Source: Nitrospinae bacterium AH_259_B05_G02_I21
Lineage (GTDB): Bacteria; JADFOP01
Assembly: GCA_027717595.1 (NCBI GenBank)
Contig: JALLOF010000010.1
Span: 1-50,657, forward strand
Length of the DNA: 50,657 nt
Direction of reading: 5' to 3'
Position numbers and translations under genes: made by a program. Shown one piece after another: positions 34,827-43,739 of the stretch. Below the pieces are notes generated by a model. The model was given only the letters and a program-made list of their open reading frames with translations. It had not been told where the DNA came from and searched no databases. Position 1 is the first letter of the stretch; every line of letters begins with the position of its first letter.

Positions 34827-35795
34827 TCAGGGTACCAGAATCACTTTGCCCGTTGTCTGGCGGCCTTCGAGGGCGCGGTGCGCCTCGGCGGCCTCGCCCA
34901 ACGGATAGGTCCTATCTATCCGCAGCCGAAGCTCGCCGGTGGCCACGGCGTGGAGCACCTCTCCAGCCCGTTCGAGAAGCTCGCCGCGCTCGGCCATGTA
35001 GTGGCCCAGACCCGGCCGGGTGAGGAAGAGCGAGCCCCCCGTCGACAGGACCGCCAGGTCGGTGGGAGGGACGGGCCCGCTCGACTGCCCATAGAGCGCA
35101 AGCATGCCGCGGGGCCGAAGCGACGCGAGGCTCCCCTCGAAAGTCGTCTGGCCCACCGAGTCGTAGACGACGTGTACGCCCCGGCCGTCGGTCAGCCGCC
35201 CAGTCTCCTCGGCGAAATCGGCCTCAGTATAGAGGATCACATGATCGGCGCCCGCCTCGCGTGCCAGGCGGGCCTTCTCCTCCGTCGAGACTGTCCCGAT
35301 GACCGTGGCCCCGAGCCGCTTCGCCATCTGGACGAGCAGCAGCCCGACGCCACCGGCCGCCGCATGGACCAACACCGTCTCGCCGCCGGTTATAGGATAG
35401 GTGCTCTGGGTGAGGTACTGGGCCGTCATGCCCTGGAGCATGGCGGCCGCCCCGCTCTCGGCGTCAAGGCCCTCTGGCAGCTGGACGAGCTTCCAGGCGG
35501 GCACGACGGCCGCCTCCGCGTATGAGCCCTGCTCCATGGCGTAGGCCACGCGGTCGCCCACCTCCACCTCGTAGACCCCCTGGCCCACGGTCTCGACCAC
35601 CCCTGCGGCCTCCATCCCGGGGGTGAAGGGCAAGGGGCTGGGGTAGAGGCCGGTACGGTGGTAGATGTCGATGAAGTTCACCCCGATGGCCTCAACGGTA
35701 AGGCGGGCCTCGCCTTCGCCGGGCTCGGGCGCAGAGACTTCCTCTAGCTGCAAGACCTCGGGGCCTCCGAACTGGTGTATGCGAATGGTGCGCAT
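34827..35795 (-). CDS. NADPH:quinone oxidoreductase (zinc-free MDR family)
   Basis: A 322-aa medium-chain dehydrogenase/reductase of the quinone oxidoreductase type. [20 protein letters not shown] and [20 protein letters not shown] are signature segments of Qor/zeta-crystallin. The NADPH-binding turn is [17 protein letters not shown] near residue 150. Zinc-binding cysteines are absent, as expected. The ATG at 35795 follows GGGGGAG and is preferred over the one at 35813. It is divergent from an alpha/beta hydrolase. Confidence 0.88.
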   Translation of the reverse strand: MRTIRIHQFGGPEVLQLEEVSAPEPGEGEARLTVEAIGVNFIDIYHRTGLYPSPLPFTPGMEAAGVVETVGQGVYEVEVGDRVAYAMEQGSYAEAAVVPAWKLVQLPEGLDAESGAAAMLQGMTAQYLTQSTYPITGGETVLVHAAAGGVGLLLVQMAKRLGATVIGTVSTEEKARLAREAGADHVILYTEADFAEETGRLTDGRGVHVVYDSVGQTTFEGSLASLRPRGMLALYGQSSGPVPPTDLAVLSTGGSLFLTRPGLGHYMAERGELLERAGEVLHAVATGELRLRIDRTYPLGEAAEAHRALEGRQTTGKVILVP

Positions 35796-35967
35796 CGGTG
35801 TCGCTCCCCCCATGACAAACTATCTAGATGACCCCTCGAGGAATCGTAGCACGTCCAGGCAACGTGGGGAAGGCGCCCGACCGTGGTACGGTCGCCTGGG
35901 GAGCGAACGTCACACCAGGGGGTCCCGCCCCTACCTGACGACTCGACCGTGTGGTAGGCTTGCCGCG

Positions 35968-36729
35968 ATGGACAAGGGCACTGTCTTCTTCCCCGACCCC
36001 CACCTCGTCGGGACCCCCGGCGACTGGGGCCTCGCCTACGAGGAGGTCTGGTTCCAGGCCTCCGACGGGGTGGAGCTCCACGGGTGGTTCGCGCACGCTT
36101 CGGCTCCGGCCGAGGCGCCGGCGACGCTGCTTTGGTTCCACGGCAACGCCGGCAACATCAGCCACCGGCTGGAGAACCTGGCGCTGCTCCACCGCCAGGT
36201 CGGCTGCGCTGTCTTCCTGTTCGACTACCGCGAGTACGGTTTGAGCGGCGGGTCCATCACCAAGGCGGGGACCTTCCTCGATGCCGAGGCGGCCTACGAA
36301 GAGGCCGTCGAGAGAGCCGATGGGGGCGCCGAGCGACTCGTGCTCTTCGGCCGCTCCCTGGGCACAGCTCTGGCCGTCCACCTGGCGGTCCAAAAGCCTT
36401 GCGCTGGAGCCATCCTCGAAGCGGCCTTCACCTCGACGGACGACATGCGAGCCCTCTACGGGCCGTTTCTGCCGCCGCCGACCCCGGGCGAGGTGGCCTA
36501 CGACACGCTCAGCCAGATAGAGCACGTCTCAGCGCCGGTGCTCTTCATCCACGGCACCCACGACGCCGTCATCCCCCCCGCCATGGCTCAAACCCTCTAC
36601 GAGCGGGCCCGCGAGCCCAAACGCCTCTACTGGGTCGAAGGCGCCGACCACAACGACACCTACTGGACGGGAGGCGAGTCCTACTTTCAGACCATCGCCG
36701 AGTTCATCCGGACGTGTACGGCAGACTGA
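35968..36729 (+). CDS. Alpha/beta hydrolase (ABHD13/Bem46-like)
   Basis: A 253-aa serine hydrolase. The oxyanion-hole segment is LLWFHGNAGNISHR, the nucleophile Ser is in LFGRSLGTALA near residue 131, Asp in FIHGTHDAVIPP and His in GADHNDTYW. The short N-terminal FFPDPHLVGTPGDWGL fits the ABHD13/Bem46 subfamily. No signal peptide is seen. A longer frame from 35665 overlaps the divergent gene and is not real. The substrate is unknown. A response-regulator gene follows 79 bp downstream. Confidence 0.82.
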   Translation: MDKGTVFFPDPHLVGTPGDWGLAYEEVWFQASDGVELHGWFAHASAPAEAPATLLWFHGNAGNISHRLENLALLHRQVGCAVFLFDYREYGLSGGSITKAGTFLDAEAAYEEAVERADGGAERLVLFGRSLGTALAVHLAVQKPCAGAILEAAFTSTDDMRALYGPFLPPPTPGEVAYDTLSQIEHVSAPVLFIHGTHDAVIPPAMAQTLYERAREPKRLYWVEGADHNDTYWTGGESYFQTIAEFIRTCTAD

Positions 36730-36808
36730 GCGGCGAGGTTTGCCCTGGCGGTGGAAATATGCTACAAGACCGTTACCGTTAAGAGTGCGAATTCAAGGAG
36801 ATCACGCG

Positions 36809-37270
36809 TTGGACGCCCCCGCAACCAACCCCCGCCCCATAGTTCTGGTCGTCGACGACCTCGAGGACAACCGGGACCTCCTGAGTCAGTGGCTTGATCG
36901 CTACGAATTCCAGGTGATGACCGCCGCCAGCGGCATGGAGGCGTTCGAGCACCTGGACTCGGCGTCGGTGGACCTCATATTGCTCGATATCCAGATGCCC
37001 ACCATGGACGGCTTCGAGTTCCTCCGGCGGCTTAGAGGCCACGATCAGTTCCGCTGCATCCCGGTCATCTGCATAACAGCCCACTACAAGGATCCGTCCC
37101 ACATCGCCCGCGGCCTCACCTTCGCCTCGGGCTACTTCACCAAGCCCTACGCCTTCCACGACCTGCTTATGAAAATAGAGGTGGTGCTCCAGACACGCCG
37201 GCCCGCCGCCGAGGCGCACTCCCACACACCTTGGGAGCCCCCACTGCCCGGGACCGCCGAGCCGGCCTAA
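36809..37270 (+). CDS. Single-domain response regulator
   Basis: A 153-aa receiver. IVLVVDDLEDNRDLLSQWL holds the acidic pair, LLDIQMPTMDGF the phospho-acceptor Asp near 58, ITAHY the Thr and FTKPYAFHDLL the Lys. The C-terminal 25 residues are disordered, and there is no output domain. A TTG start is proposed because AAGGAG lies eight bases upstream; the frame extends to 36740 without a better signal. No kinase is adjacent. The usual VDD.EDN.DLL form resembles receivers that work with hybrid kinases. Confidence 0.8.
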   Translation: MDAPATNPRPIVLVVDDLEDNRDLLSQWLDRYEFQVMTAASGMEAFEHLDSASVDLILLDIQMPTMDGFEFLRRLRGHDQFRCIPVICITAHYKDPSHIARGLTFASGYFTKPYAFHDLLMKIEVVLQTRRPAAEAHSHTPWEPPLPGTAEPA

Positions 37271-37358
37271 GCCTCTCTGTCTTCGCCCAACAGACGAATC
37301 CCCTTCGATCCTGCTCCGTCTTAAAGGAAACGTGTATGGGGCGTGATAAGGATGAATG

Positions 37359-37922
37359 CTACGCGCGGCTGTCCCAAACGATGTCGGGTGAGCCTTTTTG
37401 CTTGTTTTCGTAGCGGGCCGCCACGAAGAGGGCGTCTGAAAGCCGGTTCAGGTAGGTGACCACAAACGGCCCGACCGGCTCTTCGCGGGCCAGGGAGACG
37501 ACCCGTCGTTCGGCGCGCCGGCAGACGGCCCGGGCCACATGCAGCGCGGCCGCCCCGGGGCAGCCGCCGGGGAGGATGAAGTTCTCCAGGGGCTCAAGGT
37601 CCTCCGATAGCTCGTCCATGAGCGCTTCGAGCGCCTCGACGTGGCGGGCCTCGATGGTCGGGCCCCGATAACGCTCCTTATCCTGCTCGGGGATGCACAG
37701 ATCCGCGCCGAGATGCAACAGATCATTCTGAGCGGAGGAGAACGCCTCGTCGAGGCGCGCATCGAGCCCGCAGGACAGGGCCACCCCGAGACACGAGTTG
37801 AGCTCGTCCACATCCCCGTAGGCCTCGATCCGCAGAGAATCTTTGGGCACCCGCTTGCGGGAGCCGAGGGCCGTCGTCCCGTCATCCCCCGTCCGCGTGT
37901 AGACTTTCGTAATCCTGGGCAT
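37359..37922 (-). CDS. Cob(I)alamin adenosyltransferase, PduO/MMAB type
   Basis: Transfers the adenosyl group of ATP to cob(I)alamin, making coenzyme B12. Features: [19 protein letters not shown] with the phosphate-binding [38 protein letters not shown] and the [19 protein letters not shown] motifs of PduO proteins. Length of 187 aa is normal. It is a lone gene. No other cobalamin gene is in the window. Coenzyme B12 would serve enzymes encoded elsewhere. Confidence 0.9.
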   Translation of the reverse strand: MPRITKVYTRTGDDGTTALGSRKRVPKDSLRIEAYGDVDELNSCLGVALSCGLDARLDEAFSSAQNDLLHLGADLCIPEQDKERYRGPTIEARHVEALEALMDELSEDLEPLENFILPGGCPGAAALHVARAVCRRAERRVVSLAREEPVGPFVVTYLNRLSDALFVAARYENKQKGSPDIVWDSRA

Positions 37923-38048
37923 CTCTGCCTCGCGGTTCCCGCGTCCAGCCCCCTTTTCAGGGGGCGCCTCAACCCTCGCCCCTTAAGGTACATGGCCGGC
38001 GGCGCACCGTCAAGCGCCGGGGGGTAAACCTTCGCTCCGGGTCGGTGG

Positions 38049-39242
38049 TCACGGCCAGACGAGCTTCTCTGTCTCGGCGCCCTCTAGGGCCATCGAAACG
38101 AGGCCATCCACATCGAGGGGGGCCTCGGCGGCCTCGAGCTGCTCGAGCGTGGAGCGAGTGGCGGGGCGATTCGGCATGAGGAAGCTGCAGCAGTCATCGT
38201 GCGGCTGGATGGAGACCTCGTAGGTCCCGATCGCCCTTGCAATACTGATAATCTCCTGCTTGTCCATCCCTATGAGGGGTCTGAAGATGGGTGTCGTGGC
38301 GGCGGCCTCGATGGTGGAGAGGTTCGCCAGCGTCTGAGAGGAAACCTGCCCGAGGCTCTCTCCGGTCACCAGCGCCGAGGCCCCATCCTGTCGGGTAATG
38401 GCCTCGGCAATCCGCACCATGAAGCGCCGATAGAGAATGATGCGAAGGGGGGCCGGGGTTTCCGCCACGATGCGCTGCTGGACTTCGGCGAAGGGCACCA
38501 GCGCGATCGTCGCGCGGTACTGGAAGCGGGTCAGCAGCCGGGCGATCTCGACCACCTTGTCCACCGAGGCCCGGTCGGTGTAGGGGTAGGAGTGGAAGTG
38601 AACGAAGTCCACCTGGCAGCCGCGCTTGAGCATGTAGTAGGCCGCAACGGGCGAGTCGATGCCGCCCGAGAGCATACAGACCACCCGGCCCGCGATCCCC
38701 ACGGGGAGTCCACCCGGCCCGAGTTGCCGCCCACAGGCGACGAGCGCCGTGCCCGAGACGATCTCGATAACCACCGTCAGCTCCGCCGCGTCCGAGAGGT
38801 CGACCGCCGCACCGGTGGCGGCCTGGATGCGGGTCCCGATGTGAGCGTTCAGATCGGGGCTTTTAAGCGGAAAGGTTTTGTCGGCCCGCTTCGTCTGCAC
38901 CCGGAAGCTCTCGAATGTGTGGGGGGCGATGGCCTCGTCCACCGCCGCTTCGATGTCTTCGAGCGTTGCTTCGACCCGGTGCGCCGGAGAGAAGTTGACC
39001 ACCCCGCAGACCCGCCCGAGGCGGTCGCGGACCTCCTCCCAGGGGCTCTCAGGCGCCAGGTCCACAAGGAGGCGGCCGTAGAGCTTTCTGACCGCCTTTA
39101 TGTGGAGGCCGCTCAACGCCCGGGCGATGTTGTCGATGAGGGCCTTCTCGAAACGCGGTCGGTTCTGACCCTTCAGGCCCACCTCGCCGTAGTGGACCAG
39201 CACGTGGTCGAACCTTCTGGCCTGCTCAACCCGCCGTTCCAT
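38049..39242 (-). CDS. thiI: tRNA 4-thiouridine synthase ThiI (without rhodanese domain)
   Basis: A 397-aa tRNA-modifying sulfurtransferase (s4U8). An N-terminal ferredoxin-like/THUMP region (HYGEVGLKGQNRPRFEKAL near residue 15) is followed by the PP-loop VVCMLSGGIDSPVAAYYML near 185. ALVTGESLGQVSSQTLANL is the family block. The acceptor Cys lies in HDDCCSFLMPNRP near 350. The C-terminal rhodanese domain of E. coli ThiI is missing, as in many bacteria; thus thiazole synthesis may not use it. The ATG at 39242 fits the family start; the frame runs open to 39362. Confidence 0.9.
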   Translation of the reverse strand: MERRVEQARRFDHVLVHYGEVGLKGQNRPRFEKALIDNIARALSGLHIKAVRKLYGRLLVDLAPESPWEEVRDRLGRVCGVVNFSPAHRVEATLEDIEAAVDEAIAPHTFESFRVQTKRADKTFPLKSPDLNAHIGTRIQAATGAAVDLSDAAELTVVIEIVSGTALVACGRQLGPGGLPVGIAGRVVCMLSGGIDSPVAAYYMLKRGCQVDFVHFHSYPYTDRASVDKVVEIARLLTRFQYRATIALVPFAEVQQRIVAETPAPLRIILYRRFMVRIAEAITRQDGASALVTGESLGQVSSQTLANLSTIEAAATTPIFRPLIGMDKQEIISIARAIGTYEVSIQPHDDCCSFLMPNRPATRSTLEQLEAAEAPLDVDGLVSMALEGAETEKLVWP

Positions 39243-39379
39243 AAAGACATGGTAGCACAGGACGGCTCGAGCCGACAGGCCGGCCCACGTATCCAAGGGC
39301 CCCTGGCCGGAGGTCTCCCACAAATAGTATAGTAGGTATGGGAGCGCCACGGCGCGCCTCACGAACGGGGGCCCCTGCC

Positions 39380-40354
39380 ATGACCCACCGATTCACCCTC
39401 CTGCTGGGAGGATTGTGCCTCGCCCTGCTTGTGCTGGCCGGCTGCAAAGCCCGCGGCCTGTTAACGGGGAGGACCGACCTCGAGGCCCAGTGGAACTTCG
39501 AGGACGTCCAGTCGCTCGTCTTTGCCAACCAGCAATGGGAGCGGGAGTTCTCCGCCCTTGCCACCGACGCCGAGGCCCTCTATCTCGTAAGCGAGCGGGC
39601 GGGCAAGGTGCTCCGGCTCGCCTACCCAGTCGGCCCCGAAAGCGAGTTCGAGGAGCGGGCCCTCTGGCGGCGCAAGGGGGCGGAGTACGAGGGGGCCGCC
39701 ATCCTTGGGGACCGTCTCTACCTCATCGATGAGCACTCCGACCGGGCCACGAACGTCTTTCCCGCCCTGGTCACGCTCTCGCTTCAGGACCCCGCCGAGC
39801 CGCTCTCGGTCCGGCCGATTCGCTGGGAGGGGCTTGACTGCGACGGGGGGCGCTGCCTCGAAGGGCTCGCCGTCGTGGACCAGACGGTCTACCTCCTTGA
39901 CGAGCGCGACCACCTGCCGGGAGGGGGGTGCACGAGCCGGCTCTACGTGACGACATTGAACGCTCTGGAGACCGGCGCGCCAGCCCCTACCAGAACGATC
40001 GACCTGGCCTTGCCCGATTGCGATTGGCGCTACAGCGCCCTCCATGCCGCAACGGTCGGCCGACGCACCTACCTGTTGGCCCTGAGGACGTATTGCGTGT
40101 GGAACGCCGAGATCAAATCGTGCGACGAGGACGCCTACGTCGTGGAGCTTCTCGACCCGGCGGCCACGCCCACCGTTGTCTCCTCGTACCGCTTTCCCGA
40201 AACCACCGCCAATTGGTGGCGTATGGCCAACGTCAGCCGCAACTTCGAGGGGATCGCGCTCGGCCCCGACGACGCCCTCTACCTCGTCTCCGACAACCGA
40301 TGGAGCCTCGACCGACAGCCAAAGACGCTGCTGCTCCGAATCCCCCGGCGCTGA
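39380..40354 (+). CDS. Lipoprotein, beta-propeller/phytase-like esterase fold
   Basis: A 324-aa lipoprotein. The signal is MTHRFTLLLGGLCLALLVLAG with Cys22 as the lipid anchor. Repeating blades are visible: FSALATDAEALYLVSE, EGAAILGDRLYLIDEHSD, LEGLAVVDQTVYLLDERD and FEGIALGPDDALYLVSDN. This spacing of E-G/L...LYL-.-D/E motifs is typical of phytase-like or DUF3616-type propellers. The next residue after Cys is Lys, so outer-membrane sorting is likely. Function is unknown. It is divergent from thiI across 137 bp. Confidence 0.7.
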   Translation: MTHRFTLLLGGLCLALLVLAGCKARGLLTGRTDLEAQWNFEDVQSLVFANQQWEREFSALATDAEALYLVSERAGKVLRLAYPVGPESEFEERALWRRKGAEYEGAAILGDRLYLIDEHSDRATNVFPALVTLSLQDPAEPLSVRPIRWEGLDCDGGRCLEGLAVVDQTVYLLDERDHLPGGGCTSRLYVTTLNALETGAPAPTRTIDLALPDCDWRYSALHAATVGRRTYLLALRTYCVWNAEIKSCDEDAYVVELLDPAATPTVVSSYRFPETTANWWRMANVSRNFEGIALGPDDALYLVSDNRWSLDRQPKTLLLRIPRR

Positions 40355-40503
40355 GCTTTCGGCCGAGTATTTCCTTCTTCGAGGCCCAGCCGGGCCTTGA
40401 CCCCCGGGGCATGTGAATTCAAGAGTGAGAAGGGGGAAAAAGATCGGGCCGACCCTCCCCGTCCCATGGAGGGCCGGCCCGCTGCAATAGCTACGGCTCG
40501 GCG

Positions 40504-42081
40504 CTAGGGCTTGATGCTGAGCCGATGCAAGACCTTCCGGTCGATGCGCCCTGTCGCCTTAAGCCCCACCTGGCGCTGGAAGCGCTTGACGGCCCGGGCC
40601 GTCTGGCGGCCGTAGACGCCGTCGGCCGACCCCGGTCGGTATCCGATTAGGGCCAGCCGCTGCTGGACTTCCTTGACGTGAGTCTTGGTCGGCCTCCAGC
40701 GCTTGGCCCGACGTGGCTTCCGCACGCGCGGTGTGCGAGCCACCGACTTCTTCGACCACCCATTGTCGGCATCCATCCCGAGGCTCGTCATCAGCCGACG
40801 GTCGATTCTTCCTGTCGGGTGCAAGCTCACATCGCGCTGGAAGCGCTGGATGGCCTTGGACGTCCGGCGCCCCAGACTTCCATCGACCTTCCCGATGGGG
40901 TAGCCCTGACGCTTGAGGCGTCGCTGCACCTCTCGAACCAGGGACCGCGTCACCCGCACGGGCGAGGCGTCCCGCCGCTTCAAGCGCTCGGTCCGCACCG
41001 AGGGCGTGGGCTTCGGTGCGGTTTTCTCAACGACCGCCGAAGGCGCCGGGGCCGACGGAGGCCCATCCTTGGGATGGAACGCCGCCGGGCGAGAGCCGGG
41101 GACGGCCTGGGACAGCCCCTCTTCACGAACCGGCATGCGCAGCGGCACACGCCGACGGACGGACGTCGGACCGGGCCTCGGCAACGTCGTGTTGGACGCC
41201 AGCCCCGTCGACGCAGTCCGATAGAGCGGGGGAGGATCGGCCGGACCCGATGAGGATGCGGCGGCGTACTGCGCACGCGGCGGGCTGTAGCCCCTCGCTG
41301 CGGTCCGCGAGCCGATGGAGGTGTACGGAGAGCCGGAGCCGCGGCTGGCATAGAGGGCCGGGCGGGCGTAGGCCTGCGGCGGCTTCACCGAGGAGGACAT
41401 CGCCGGCGCGGCCGATGCCGCGTAGGGCCTCGACAGATTCCTCATCGAGGGCGCGGAAGCGTAGCGGCTCGCGACGGTTCGGCTCGCCGCAGGCGGGGCC
41501 GCCGCCACCTGGGGCGCGGGCGGCTGCGCTTCGGCCTGAGACATGATCATGACCTTCGCGGGTCGCAGACCGCGGGCGACCTTCCTCGCACCGGCCGGCT
41601 TAGAAGCAAAGCCCCAGCCGTGGCGGACCGGAAAGAGAACCAGGGCCCGCTGCCTGGAAGCGAGCTCTGTACGCTGAATCTCCTCGGCCTCTTCCTCTTT
41701 CTTCATCTCCGCCAGGATGGCGTTGATGTCATCCGGCGGGATGGAATCTTTCTTGTCCAAGAGGTCGGGGGCACGCGGTTGATCGTTCCTGTTGAGCAGC
41801 GTGGATATCACCGCTCTGCCCCTGCGGTTGTCGACCACGGCCCCGACAAAGTCTCCCCGCTTGCCCGTGCCGTAGTCGTTGCGAAGCACATAGAGCGTGG
41901 CGTGGGTAATGTTCTTGAGCCTCACGTTGGTGCGCTCGTCGATGAGCGTAGTGCCCTGGCCGACCCCGGTCACCTCGAGCGCGGTGAAGGCGGGTGAGCC
42001 GGCGCACGCGCCCCCCCACGTCGGGACAGAGGGCGGCCCGGAAGGTTTGGTAGAGGCGGCTCGAGGGGTCGCTGCCCGCAT
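40504..42081 (-). CDS. Peptidoglycan-binding protein, C-terminal part of a frameshifted gene
   Basis: The downstream piece of a long gene on the minus strand. From about 42015 the frame continues the coding sense of the upstream piece: ACAGSPAFTALEVTGVGQG, then a DERTNVRLKNITHATLYVL strand set, a coiled stretch EMKKEEEAEEIQ, a long Ala/Pro/Ser-rich linker, and two PG_binding_1 domains (VREVQRRLKRQGYPIGKVDG; VKEVQQRLALIGYRPGSADG). The ATG at 42081 is not a real start: its first 20 residues are out of register with the upstream protein. Joined to the 43249 piece it would make about 914 aa. Periplasmic murein binding is likely. Confidence 0.6.
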   Translation of the reverse strand: MRAATPRAASTKPSGPPSVPTWGGACAGSPAFTALEVTGVGQGTTLIDERTNVRLKNITHATLYVLRNDYGTGKRGDFVGAVVDNRRGRAVISTLLNRNDQPRAPDLLDKKDSIPPDDINAILAEMKKEEEAEEIQRTELASRQRALVLFPVRHGWGFASKPAGARKVARGLRPAKVMIMSQAEAQPPAPQVAAAPPAASRTVASRYASAPSMRNLSRPYAASAAPAMSSSVKPPQAYARPALYASRGSGSPYTSIGSRTAARGYSPPRAQYAAASSSGPADPPPLYRTASTGLASNTTLPRPGPTSVRRRVPLRMPVREEGLSQAVPGSRPAAFHPKDGPPSAPAPSAVVEKTAPKPTPSVRTERLKRRDASPVRVTRSLVREVQRRLKRQGYPIGKVDGSLGRRTSKAIQRFQRDVSLHPTGRIDRRLMTSLGMDADNGWSKKSVARTPRVRKPRRAKRWRPTKTHVKEVQQRLALIGYRPGSADGVYGRQTARAVKRFQRQVGLKATGRIDRKVLHRLSIKP

Positions 42082-43249
42082 AGGCGGGCTTCACGAGCGG
42101 CCTTAGCGTCTTGACGTGGCCGATGTTCTCGAACTTCGTCACCCGCAGGTGTTGGGCGTCGAGATTCGCATCGAGCGAGAGGGTGACGTGCTGCCTGTGG
42201 CGGTCGAGACGGCTGGTCAGCCAGTTGAGGCCGAAGAGAAACATGGTCATGGGCTCGTCGAGGTAATCGCGGTAGTCGAAGTTGCACTTCTGGCCGGGCC
42301 CGGTCCGGGCGCAGGTCAGGACGTTCTTATCGCATGCCAGGGTGCCCATGAAGCTGCCAGTCCTGGGCCGGCGGGGATCGCCCCCCATGAAGCCCTCGCG
42401 GTAGGTGAAGTAGAACCCCTCGTCCTGATACTTGCAGGCCCAGCTCAGGCGCTGGGCGTTGCCGTATTTGTGCGAGTACGACAGGGCGTCCTTGTTGAAG
42501 GTAAGCCTGATGGCCTGGGTTTCGGGGTTGATCCGAAGCTCATCGCCCGGCTTCTTAATAATGTTGCGAACCACGCAATTGTCCCGGTTCGCATCGCAAA
42601 TCTTGAAGCGGACGGGAAAGGTCGACGACTCGTCCGGCTCGACCAACCCCACCTTGGCTTCTTTGTTCTTAGCGATGTCCCGGCGGATTTTGTAGACCAG
42701 CTCGCCCGTGTTCGGGTCTTTCTTAAAGAGGAAGGACGTGGTCTTGCCATCTTCGCTGCCGCCGAAGATGAAGCGCTTGCCGCTCTCGTCGATGTACTCG
42801 AAGACGGCCTCGGTTGTATACTGGGAGAGGTCCTGGTAGGGAAAGAGCGCCCGGTAGAGCTCCATATTGCGGTTGCGCACCCCCGTCTGGTCGGGCTTCA
42901 GCTCGAGGAAGCCGTCCGGGGTCATGCTCGCCTCAACCGAGGAGCCGTCAACGGTGATCAGGCCCGCCAGCCCGCCGTCGCGCCCGCCGCTTATGGCGAA
43001 GACGGATCGGCCGTTCTGGATGCCGTAGACCAGCGGCGGCTTTCCGGCCAAGTCATCGGGGGTCAGGATTTCGTCCACTTGGCCGCCGTGGCGCTGGAAG
43101 TCCGCCAGGGCATCGACCAGCGACCCGCCGATGGTCAGCCTTTTTTGAGGCTGAGGAAACCAGGACTGAGCCGAGGCGGGTGGAGCGGACGTCGCGAAAA
43201 CCAGGAAGGAGCTGATCAGAAGAAAGAAAACCGTTCGTCTCATAGCCAT
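41729..43249 (-). CDS. Secreted protein, N-terminal part of the frameshifted peptidoglycan-binding gene
   Basis: Starts MRRTVFFLLISSFLVFATSA after a Met-Ala-Met option, a clear signal peptide, then QSWFPQPQKRLTIGGSL. The body up to about 42018 is a beta-rich domain (FIFGGSEDGKTTSFLFK and so on) with several cysteines (ICDANRDNC, KYQDEGFYF). At CPDVGG the coding sense moves to the other frame; the rest of this frame (RVRRLTRLHRARGD) is nonsense rich in Arg. The break is at a G7 run (42011-42017), where one G fewer restores DVGGACAGSPAF. A perfect TATAAT promoter lies 80 bp upstream. I cannot tell indel error from pseudogene or phase switch. Confidence 0.6.
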   Translation of the reverse strand: MAMRRTVFFLLISSFLVFATSAPPASAQSWFPQPQKRLTIGGSLVDALADFQRHGGQVDEILTPDDLAGKPPLVYGIQNGRSVFAISGGRDGGLAGLITVDGSSVEASMTPDGFLELKPDQTGVRNRNMELYRALFPYQDLSQYTTEAVFEYIDESGKRFIFGGSEDGKTTSFLFKKDPNTGELVYKIRRDIAKNKEAKVGLVEPDESSTFPVRFKICDANRDNCVVRNIIKKPGDELRINPETQAIRLTFNKDALSYSHKYGNAQRLSWACKYQDEGFYFTYREGFMGGDPRRPRTGSFMGTLACDKNVLTCARTGPGQKCNFDYRDYLDEPMTMFLFGLNWLTSRLDRHRQHVTLSLDANLDAQHLRVTKFENIGHVKTLRPLVKPAYAGSDPSSRLYQTFRAALCPDVGGRVRRLTRLHRARGDRGRPGHYAHRRAHQREAQEHYPRHALCASQRLRHGQAGRLCRGRGRQPQGQSGDIHAAQQERSTACPRPLGQERFHPAG

Positions 43250-43333
43250 CGCCCTCTTTCCGAACCGCCGGGTCCGGATTCTTAGGGTGGACTCTTTGTG
43301 CTATGAGGCGCGAACAGTCTCGGTACGAAGCAT

Positions 43334-43362
43334 ATTATACATACTTGCACTCTATCTGACAA
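43334..43362 (-). promoter_or_regulatory. Sigma-70 promoter of the peptidoglycan-binding gene
   Basis: Minus strand TTGTCA, 17-bp spacer, perfect TATAAT. A second -35-like TTGACA lies 11 bp further upstream. The transcript would start near 43327. Confidence 0.7.
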
Positions 43363-43599
43363 GAGGATGTCAACCATTTTCTAGAAAATTTCTTACTATC
43401 ATATAACGTAATATTATACGGGGGTTTAGCGGGATTTGGGGGATTGCTTTTGGTGTCCTGATAAGAATCGAACCCCTTCTCGGCTATGCCCGATGACTCG
43501 TCCGGGATGGAGGTTGTTCTTCTCGAACGCCACGGGCCTTCCGGCCCCAACTCCGGTGCCCGGTGTGGTCCGAGAGCCGCTCTCCGCCCGCTGAGGTTG

Positions 43600-43631
43600 T
43601 TATCCACAGATGTGGAGAATCTTGTGGATAA
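43600..43631. other. Cluster of three DnaA boxes next to an AT-rich stretch (oriC-like)
   Basis: TTATCCACA at 43600-43608 (forward), TGTGGAGAA at 43611-43619 (reverse, one mismatch from TGTGGATAA) and TGTGGATAA at 43623-43631 (reverse) sit within 32 bp. About 170-260 bp to the left is an AT-rich patch (43331-43420) with ATTTTCTAGAAAAT and ATATAACGTAATATTATA. The flanking genes diverge from here. The 490-bp gap shows no gene. Functional origin activity is inference; DnaA-regulated transcription is an alternative. Confidence 0.5.
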
Positions 43632-43739
43632 CCCCTAAATATTGTATCCTCCCGAGAGGAAGCCACAGCCCATTGGGGCTTCATCCCTTCGGGTGAGGAA
43701 CGCGCGGGTGGGGAAAGCCCGCCGTAGGGAGTTCACACC

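Noticed and set aside
41729-42004. Arg-rich C-terminus of the 43249 frame as genuine protein
   Set aside because: Sequence is out-of-frame reading of the conserved downstream part; coding sense moves to the other frame at the G7 run.
43449-43476. tRNA-like 3' end on the minus strand (GGTTCGATTC followed by GACACCA)
   Set aside because: The T-stem pairs poorly and no matching 5' acceptor strand or anticodon arm is found within tRNA or tmRNA distance.
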